Assembly: GCA_032622095.1 (NCBI GenBank)
Contig: CP136069.1
Location: 164,166,394 to 164,230,393 of the forward strand
Direction of reading: 5' to 3'
DNA from: Siphonodentalium dalli
Lineage: Eukaryota; Mollusca; Scaphopoda; Gadilida; Siphonodentaliidae
Length of the DNA: 64,000 nt
Part shown: positions 55,568 to 64,000 of the stretch, in pieces
How the letters are laid out: every line of letters starts with the position of its first letter
Position numbering within the stretch: position 1 is the first letter of the stretch
Translations under genes and position numbers: made by a program
Notes under the pieces: generated by a model
What the model was told of the DNA's origin: nothing
Database searches by the model: none
Seen by the model: the letters and a program-made list of their open reading frames with translations, nothing else

Positions 55568-58500
55568 TAAATAAATTGTTTTAATCATTAAGTGCCGAAA
55601 TAGTAGAAGTATAGTCTACTATTGAAAACATCAATTCCAACATGCTATACTCGTGTTCACTGCACTATCAATCACTACCAATTTATACAGTGCTTAAATA
55701 GGTACACATTTCACGTTTCGACTTGACTGTGGTGTTTGTTCCTTTAATACGGCGAAATGTCTTGATGAAACTTGGCATGTATGGATTAGAGTTATGTCCC
55801 GTAGCTCGGGTATGTTACAAATTGGGGATCTGTTCGGAGTATGTGCAGAATACACCCAGACGTCAAACCGAGTAATGCCGAATATCTTTCGGTAGGAATC
55901 GGGGGATCTTCAAAATCGAAGATCAGATAAATTGCTGGTAACGTCGCAAGAGCTACACTCTGACCTTGACCTCAGTTAAGGGTATACTTGGGTGTGACTA
56001 ATTACCGCCTGGGACCGCCCGGGTGGCCCCATGTGCCTGCATGTGGACACAATATCTCGATGTTATGACGTAGCCACATGCCACCTGAGGGCAACATAGA
56101 ACAATTTACTCGCTCGCTCGTCTCTGGTCGGTCATATTAACCCCACAAATGCCTATGTTGGCTAAAGAGCCTGGGTGATTACTGGTGTCTTCGTGTGTTT
56201 TCAAACACATTATTTTGGTGATTCTCGGTAGTGTTAATTCCATATATTGACTCGTTGACGCGTCCACGGCCGATGGTATTAACCCCTCAAATTCCGGTAA
56301 AATAGTGCATAAACAAAAAGAACCGTATTAACCCCTCAAATTCCGGTAAAATAGTGCATAAACAAAAAGAACCGGGCGGCACCATGGGCCCGTGGACACT
56401 ATATCTCGACGTTATAACATAGCAACATACCCCACGAGGTCAACCTAGAAAATGTTACTCGCTCGTTCGACTCCGGCCGGTGTTATTAACCTCTCAAAAT
56501 CCGATAAAATAGTATATAAACAAAAAGCAAACTGGAAGCAAACGTTCGCTGAGAACCTCCATGCTTTGCATATCAGGTGATAATAGGAGGTGGGTGGAAG
56601 AGTGTGGCGAATACGAATAACTCTTTTCTTAGAACTAGAATTTCAGAAGATACTTTTTAGTGCATTAGATTAGATTAGGCGATCCTTAAATTGTGATTTT
56701 TTTTATTTCTAGAGAATATACACTTGCGATGCAATGAGCGCCTAATATAATACAAAAAATGAAATCAACTCAATTACACCCGCTCGTGTCAAAATATAAA
56801 AATTATAGGTGTAAAGTTATTAATTTTTATTGAAAACATTCAAGAAATTTGCGATATTTACGATCATGTAAAGCCGAATATTTATGGTGGTACGTTATTT
56901 TGCGGGATTTTGTGCTGACGCGTCAGCGAGTCAATATCTGGAAGTCACTATCAGGTGGTATTGCACTAACCAGGACGCACCTGACTCCAACCATACTTAG
57001 ATAAAAAATTGGCGCGGCGGCAGTGGGGATGAGGGGGCCGCACGCGCGCCAATTTTTTTTATCTAAGAACAATAACTCTAAGTTATTGTTCTTAGATAAA
57101 AAAGGCATAAGAAAAGTAAAGACGGAGGTATGTCGGGAACACCATCGACTAACGATATATTCAGTCGATACGAAGATACTGAGTATGATCTAGATTGCAT
57201 TTCTTATATCAGGATCATTTTGGATCGTATAACACCGTGTAGATACGCTTTGTTAGCGCTTCACAAATTTCCCCGTTGTATAATGACACTATCAGATGCC
57301 TTTATGACCATAATTGAAACCCATCAGGGCTCATCGAGTGTCTTTTGATCAATTATTATCACATTTCACCAGTTCCAACATGACATGTACAACTTCCCTA
57401 TCAACAATGTTTTCTAAATTGCCAAAACTGAGTGCATTTATGATGTTGCTTCATATCTGAGGATACCATGGGGTGTAATTTCATTGATTGCTACCACGCA
57501 TCAAGGGTCAAAATACAATACACATTTCTCCTGACCAAGGCCTCAGAAAGTGTCTTTTCATCTATTTTTATCATATTTCATGAGTTCCAGCATGGAATGT
57601 TCACCTTCGCTAGCAATACTGTTCCCTAAAATTGCATATGGACTACATATGGACTGTGGATTGATCTCTAGGGACCCAATGGCTGTAATTAAATATATTT
57701 TTAAAACACATGGAGCTTAAGACATGAAATTTACAATTTTCCTGACCAAATTATGACCTACAATACACTATGAGGTCCCTTTATGTTCATAACTCAGTCA
57801 TAAGTACTCATGAAGTGTCTTTTTATCCATTTTATCACATTTGATGAGTTCCAACATGAAATATACACTTTCCCTGGCAAGAATGTTGCCTAAAATTGCA
57901 AAATTGAGTCAATTTATGCTCTAGGTTAATGTCTAGGACACCACTCCCATGTCCCTTAATTCATTTTTTACCATAGATGAAGGGTCAAATATGAAATACA
58001 TATTTCTCCTGACCAAATTATGGGGTACATTGGCACTATGAGATGACTTTATGTTCATAACTCAAAGATATGAGGGCTCGTGAAGTGTCTTTACATCTAT
58101 TTTTATCATATTTCATGAGTTCCAGGATGAAATATTCACCTTCACTAGCAATATTGTTGTCTAAAATTGCAAACGTTTTCTCAAAATATGAGATATTGCG
58201 CGAACTGTTAGTGAGCTAATTGATTTTTGTGTCAAATTTGATCCAACATAGACGAAAACATTCAATAATTCTGAAGGACTTACTCGAAAACTGAATTTTT
58301 ATTGTTTTTTTTTTTTATAAATGTGAGGGTTATTTTCACACTAGCTCTTGGATATTCGTTCTTATGTCATCGTTTTTGTTTCAAAGTATTTGTTTTTTGT
58401 TGATAATTGACAACCCTGCATTATTTTGATCGATAATGAAAAACAAAATATTGTATTTTTATGCATTGGTTCGTTATGGTCCTAATATGAAACATTTTAA

Positions 58501-59467
58501 CTCAAATGCTATATTATTTCGGTTAAATACAAGCTATGTTAACATTATTCTAGGAAATATTAATTTCTGCATCATTATATTTGCGATGATGAACACATTC
58601 ACACATTAGACCGAATGGATTCGCACAAAGCCTTCCTTTATTATAAGACTTCGATAGAAATTATATACGTTTTCTCAAATTATAAGATTTTGGTCCAAAT
58701 TTCATTTAAATACTTGATTGTTGCTTCCAACTGTATTTCAAATAGACGAAATATTTCCATTTTATTTAAAACAGACGAAATATTTACAATGCTTATCAAG
58801 TAATTACATTGTTCTTCGATATTAGTTGTTAGATTATGGTTTTCTAACGTTTTATGAAGAGTAGTATTCAAAATTATATATTCCTTTTTTTTTCTGTCAG
58901 TGTAAAGAGGCAACATTCTGCATATGCATATCTTAAAGAGTGCTTATATACTTTAACATTAAAGTATACATCATAACCCACATAGTTGAACACATTACAT
59001 TCGTGCATATAATGGCATATTGATAAGACACACCGGACCACCATAGAGCTTATAGCGTATGTGGAACTGAATAGTTAACTATAGTAGAGGGCTTTTTTAC
59101 TTGATTTAACAGTGAAAAGGGCACTTAATGTACATCATAATATAACGCACTAATATGTATTGGATTTGCTTTAAGAAACACGGACGTATACATAAATCAG
59201 ATACGCATACTTAGAACACATTCACTTCGTGTATATACTGAAGTATACCACGTATATAGTCCACAAAGACATAGCCCTGCATGTGAAAACTCAGTTTAAC
59301 TATACATTAAAGAGCGTTTATACGTGATTTACCTGTGAAAATGGAAATTTTTATACATCATATCACATAGAGGTACCGTACTTGCTTTAAGAATATGGAC
59401 AGTTATAGGCACAATCATAACAACAATGGAGACCAGCGTTCTTACACAGAAATCAGTAATTTATGCA
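55568..59467. repeat. Large duplication, segment B' (second copy)
   Basis: Near-identical to 48170-52069. Includes second copies of the inverted element (56240-56941), double hairpin (56996-57104) and degenerate tandem array (57278-58188). After 59467 the sequence continues 'ctaaaatggtaac' instead of the filler, so this is the original right flank. Confidence 0.97.
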
Positions 59468-60830
59468 CTAAAATGGTAACAACAATGAAAATATACACTC
59501 TGTGAACTGCCATAGACATCAGAACTATTAAGAATTTATGAGTTGTCTCGCTTGTTTAGTTGCGATACATGATGCAATAATTTGAGTTACCAACAATAAA
59601 ACAGTATTGACGCTATATATTATCCATATACCGACGGTTTTAGACTATATTTCTACTAATAATGCTATTAAATGAACGACAATTAAGAGAAATGAACTAT
59701 GAATGCATATATGAAGTCAATATGTATACACGCGTCCACATAGCAGGCCTTTTCCAGACCAATGTTTGATACTCCCGTATAAAATAGAGCGTTTTGAGAA
59801 GAATATGTGAAATTAATATGCACATGTGTTCACATAGTAGGTCTTATCGTCATATGAAACTGCCACGTAGTACATGCTTTGTTTCCTCTGTATAACAGAC
59901 TAAATGTATAGGATGTACAATACATATAATTGGTGAAAAGAATACATGAAGTATTTATGCATTAGTCTACACCATATGGGCTCTTTATTGTCTCCATGTA
60001 ATGGAGATTTTAGACTAAATTTCTTCTAATAATGCTATAAATGAACGATAATAAAGAGAAATGAACGATTAAAGAATACATCAAGTAAATATGTATACAC
60101 GCATCCACATAGTAGGTCTTTTCCAGACCAATGTTTTGATGCCTCTGTATTAACAGAGAGCTTGGAGTATATATGAATGAACGGTAAGGAATATGTGAAA
60201 TTAATATAGACATGTGTTCGCATAGTAGCCCTATCGGGGGCATGTTTCCTTAAATGGTAGCAATAATGAAAATTTACACTGTGTATTACAAACCACTCAA
60301 GGCTTCAGAAATATTACTAATTTTTGTGTTGTGATCAGTTGTCTCGCTTGTTTAGCTGTGATACATGATTCAATAATTTCATTTACCGCCAATAAAGCAG
60401 TATTGACTGGTATTGACGCATTATTTTCTCAATATAACGGCGAGTTTAGATTCCTACTAATAATGCTATAAATTAACGACAATAAAGAGAAATCGAAGAT
60501 TAAAGAGTACATCGAATAAATGTGTATACACGCGTTCCGCTCGTATGCCTTTTCCAGACCAATGGTTGATAACCCCCTACATAATAGAGCGTTTTGATAA
60601 GAACACGTGTCCACATAGTAGGCCTTTCGTGACATGAGACTGTCACTTGGTACAGACTGTCACTTGGTACATGCTTTGTTTCCTCTGTATAACAGCCTAT
60701 CTTGATGGGAGTTATAATACATATAATTGATGAAAATAATGCATGAAGTAAGTATTTATACACTAGTCTACATAATATGGGCTCTTTAGTTTCTCCATTT
60801 AATGGAGATTTTAGAGTAATAATATGAATG
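59468..60830. repeat. Degenerate tandem repeat, about 400-bp unit, three copies
   Basis: Blocks 'gttgtctcgcttgtttag.tg.gatacatgat.caataatt', 'actaataatgctat.aa', 'gacaataaagagaaat', 'tatgtatacacgc.tccacatagtaggtc' and 'cttttccagaccaatg' recur in order near 59535, 60020 and 60335. They are interleaved with 'tgggctcttta.tgtctcca'. Short frames are not conserved between copies. Confidence 0.8.
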
Positions 60831-62422
60831 AACTATGACTAGAATACATCGAAGAACCAGACAACAATGCCATACTCCTACCATCCATGGAGCAATTAAT
60901 ATACATGATATAAGACATAAAATACAACAGACAGTATCGTGTGCAACCCCTAAGGTATCATATGAATGAACCGTCATACACAATGATGTTACAACCAAAA
61001 CTGCCTTATGGACGAAATACTGGAACTGATTATACATTTGATACACGACATGTCATTCCACTCTATACATGGTCAGTTCGATATCTTGCGAAAGTGACGT
61101 GCCACTTTAAGGTATGTGACCAAAATGTGTTGTATTGTATTTTATATATATGACCATTTCTGCAGTAAATAACGAACATCATTACTAGTGGGACTATGTG
61201 TGAAGCTCTTTGAATTAAATGAGCTTACTATGGTGGACATGTTTAACCAGATACGTTCTTCAAATAATGTTGGGATTTAAATTGAAGCTTAATTAGCCCT
61301 TCAAGCTTTCCAAATCAAGGTTATGGCGTGAAACAACCTGGAGAGAAAGATTTTATTTAGTTACTAATGTGGGTTCAAATAGAAACACATGGCGAAGGCC
61401 ATGATTCGAGCCTGTATGGCGCTTCATAGCCCATTAAAGGCGCGCCGATGGGTGTGGTTAACTTTAATATGTCATGTGTAGGCCAGAAGCCACGAGGAAC
61501 CCATTGCTGTCCATGTCTGTACCCCATATATACTGCTATATGCAATCGACCTACCTAGGACCTCAGTTTCTCCTTTCCTGTATGGCTATTCCAAACCCAT
61601 TTAGTGCAATGCGTTTGAAAATATACAGAGCGTTATTAAGAAGGATCGCTGATGCGTATAATATAACCAATATTTAGTCAAAATTTTAAGAAAACCCATT
61701 ATTGAAACATTGCGTTTGATAGTGTAGGGATTTGACCATATAATGGTTATCAGTGAAGTGATGACATGTGCACTAAATGACCTCAGTCAGTAAAGGCTAG
61801 TTCAGACCATATGAGAACCACACTCACCACCCATGCCTATACCCAAACAAACACCATGGCGACAGCGAAACACTACGAAGCTTCTCCCCACACGGACACT
61901 GTTGTCTTCCATGGATAATTTCTGATCCCATGTTGAGACCAAATTTCAGCCAAAGGGATCCTGAGAAAATTATATTACAAAGATGTACGGATGACGGACG
62001 AAGAGTGATTGGTTTTAGTTTCCACACAGATGTGTACCAACACGTTTTGAGACTGATATAGATGAAGTGTCCCTTTTATTATTGTTACGATGTGAAGTTG
62101 GCTAGTTCATACCCGTAGTATCAGTTTCACTGGCCAGTGTCACTTAGAAACAATATTACGGATCATTGTCACATACAAAGGTCTTCAAAGGGAAGTCTAT
62201 AATATGAGTAATATTTTCGCGGGCTTTTAAAATTGTATATATATATAATAGGTGTGGCTTCACATTAGCAAAGATGTCCCAAGGAACATGCACACCATGA
62301 AAGGAGGAAATATTAATAATCAAGGATGTATTCTCAATACAGGGGAGGGGGTAATTTAATTTGTTACAGTCAATGGAGCGATTAGGAATGAATAAATTAT
62401 GGAAAACAAGATGTGAAGAGGC
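60831..62422. other. Spacer without recognised feature
   Basis: Several frames of 66-86 codons on both strands, none recognisable. A short TA run is near 62238. No repeat edges found. Confidence 0.4.
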
Positions 62423-62476
62423 CTATATGACATCTGTAGAGCGTGCTACCTATATGACATCTGTAGAGCGTGCTAA
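62423..62476. repeat. 27-bp tandem pair
   Basis: 'ctatatgacatctgtagag' plus 'cgtgctac' occurs twice in direct succession, identical except at the last base. Confidence 0.93.
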
Positions 62477-62860
62477 CGGATTTAGTCATAGAAAGAGTAA
62501 TATCCAAGATGGATGCTTCGTTCAAATTTTATAGAGCCCATCTGGAGGTGCTACTAAACAAGGAATTTTTTCAAAAACTTGGAGATGAAAGTGGATATTC
62601 GAAGATTATGAGGGATTAGAAGTTGTAAGAAAAAGAAGAGCGAATAAAAACAGGAAGTGGTAGATAAAAAAGAGGGATAAAAAAAAGATAACAAAGAAAA
62701 ATTATGAATAAATAGAGGATATCCACCCTTTTTCAGTGGATATGGGTTATATCTCATGAGTGATGACAAAAAATTGAATTTCCACGATATGATCAAATAA
62801 TAAGCATGTGATACAACGCTTAGCCGATGGGTGTGGAGTCAGCCGGTAGGTTTCACGAGG

Positions 62861-62990
62861 GATTGCGTCAGATTCCAATGACTCAGGCGTTGCGCCGGAA
62901 GTAGGGATTGCGCCATATTCGAATGACTCAGGCATTGCGCCAGAAGTAGGGATTGCGTCAGATTCGAATGACAGGCATTGCAGGAGGCAG
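62861..62990. repeat. 45-bp tandem repeat, about three copies
   Basis: 'gattgcgtcagattc.aatg' begins units at 62861, 62906 and 62951, each with 'actcaggc.ttgcgcc.gaagtagg'. The last unit is shortened. A period divisible by three lets minus-strand frames stay open through it, but nothing indicates real coding. Confidence 0.88.
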
Positions 62991-63112
62991 AGTTTCTTAT
63001 GGGCTGGATCTTATTCTAGGGTTTAGGAGACGTGTGTAGACCACTCAATATCCCCTCAGGTGTAGTGTGGAACCCTCAGAAGTGGCAGTGGGTTAGATAT
63101 ATTAAAAGACCG

Positions 63113-63402
63113 TTAATTTTAATTTAATTTTAAATTATTTTTAAATTTTAGAAAAAGTTGAAGTTTTTTAAGTTTTTCATATTTTTTTAATTTATGAATT
63201 TTTTTTTAAGTTTTTCATTTTTGTTGCTTTTTGAAAAGTTTTTAAAGTTTTTTGAAATTTTTGAGTATTTTGAAGTTTTTAAACTTTTTTGAAATTTTTT
63301 GAGATTTTTGAAGTTTTTGAAATTTTAGAAATTTTTTAAGTTTTTGAAATTTTTGAAGTTTTTGAAATTTTTGAAGTTTTGAATTTTTTGAAGTTTTCAA
63401 TG
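63113..63402. repeat. Low-complexity T-rich tract
   Basis: Repeated 'tttttgaaatttttgaag' words with strong T/A bias and an almost complete absence of C. A cryptic simple repeat. Confidence 0.93.
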
Positions 63403-63520
63403 CGAGTGTCACTTTAACATTATCCCACAGTGTGCGCCATGTGTTACTTTAACATTCATCCATAGTGAGTGTCACTTTAATAATCATCCCCAGTGAGAGC
63501 CTAGTGTCCCTTTAACATTC
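63403..63520. repeat. Degenerate tandem repeat, about 35-40-bp unit
   Basis: 'gagtgtcactttaacattatcc' and 'cagtg' blocks recur about four times (for example 'agtgtcactttaataatcatcc', 'tagtgtccctttaacattc'). Confidence 0.75.
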
Positions 63521-64000
63521 AAGACTGAAGCTACCCCACCGAGATCATCACGTGATATACATGTATATAATATACCATTCATATGGAGAAGTCTGGATAT
63601 AACCAGCGGGTCATGTCCGGACATGTCCAACCGGTACAAATAGACCATGATGCAACGCGTGGGCGGAGAATATAGGTCAAACTCCAACGGGAGTACTGCA
63701 TATAGGTCGGATAGAGTTATCGTTCCTGAAATGGCACCAAACAGGGTCGGTATCATCATCTGTTCGCTTAGTATATATCTTAATTTCGCGGAAGTCCACC
63801 AAATGTTGGTGAAATGTAGCGCCATATTTATTCTAATGCTCGTTGTGTTTACACTGTTTTAAACTTTGAGAGGGTTGTAATTCCCGTAATTTATTTAATG
63901 TATTACATTTATATCTTCAATGTTTACTTAATCTATTTATTTTTTATTTATTGACACACATAATTACGATAACAATGGAGAATTCATCGTAATTTGCGTG
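63521..64000. other. Spacer without recognised feature
   Basis: Overlapping frames of 113 codons (minus, 63484-63825) and 71 codons (plus, 63647-63862) match no protein I recognise. The minus frame starts within non-repetitive DNA but ends inside the tandem repeat, which argues against a real gene. Confidence 0.4.

Noticed and set aside
62747-62990. 45-bp repeat read as a 15-residue protein repeat
   Set aside because: An open frame is expected by chance when a stop-free unit has a period divisible by three. The frame is short and lacks context.
63484-63825. 113-codon minus-strand frame
   Set aside because: Ends inside a tandem repeat and shows no recognisable protein features.

Overview
This window looks like a gene-poor, repeat-dense stretch of an animal nuclear genome. 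It is AT-rich, has no open reading frame longer than about 120 codons, and I recognise no host gene, tRNA or rRNA in it. The organism is probably a lophotrochozoan, most likely a mollusc. That is an inference from recurrent TACATGTA words, GACG-type microsatellites ending in a GGTGAGCTAA tail, and dense palindromic MITEs. It is not proven by any gene.

Nearly everything that can be annotated is repeat biology. From left to right: a 107-bp satellite array (about 0.83-3.69 kb) with decayed edges and a hAT-type MITE in its left edge; a paralogous pair (4.66-5.35 and 5.58-6.39 kb) carrying different insertions; a recent 1.49-kb tandem duplication (6.94-9.90 kb); a 'MITE belt' (10-29 kb) with six copies of a TA-flanked palindromic family (family A), ten copies of a mosaic palindromic family beginning CAAGCCTG (family B) and several TTAA-flanked piggyBac-like elements, including a three-level nest at 23.9-24.7 kb; and a 3.56-kb element (32.7-36.3 kb) whose inverted ends are built from short GGTACC-centred phrases and which encloses an old non-LTR reverse-transcriptase tail.

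The right half is dominated by a near-identical duplication. Segments A (40.84-44.31 kb), X (44.31-48.17 kb) and B (48.17-52.07 kb) are followed by A' (52.09-55.57 kb) and B' (55.57-59.47 kb), with X missing from the second copy. Only two substitutions were noticed by eye. A 23-bp filler at the B/A' junction extends a 19-bp match to a site 15 kb away at 36.85 kb. This may be a very recent rearrangement or an assembly or haplotype artefact. The last 4.5 kb holds degenerate tandem repeats and low-complexity T/A-rich sequence.

No operon, CRISPR array or protein-coding system is supported. The notable content is transposon structure (target-site duplications confirmed by paralogous empty sites, nested insertions, hairpin modules shared between families) and rearrangement breakpoints that fall inside MITEs. 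Family assignments rest on terminal inverted repeats (TIRs) and target-site duplications (TSDs) read by eye; no database was consulted.
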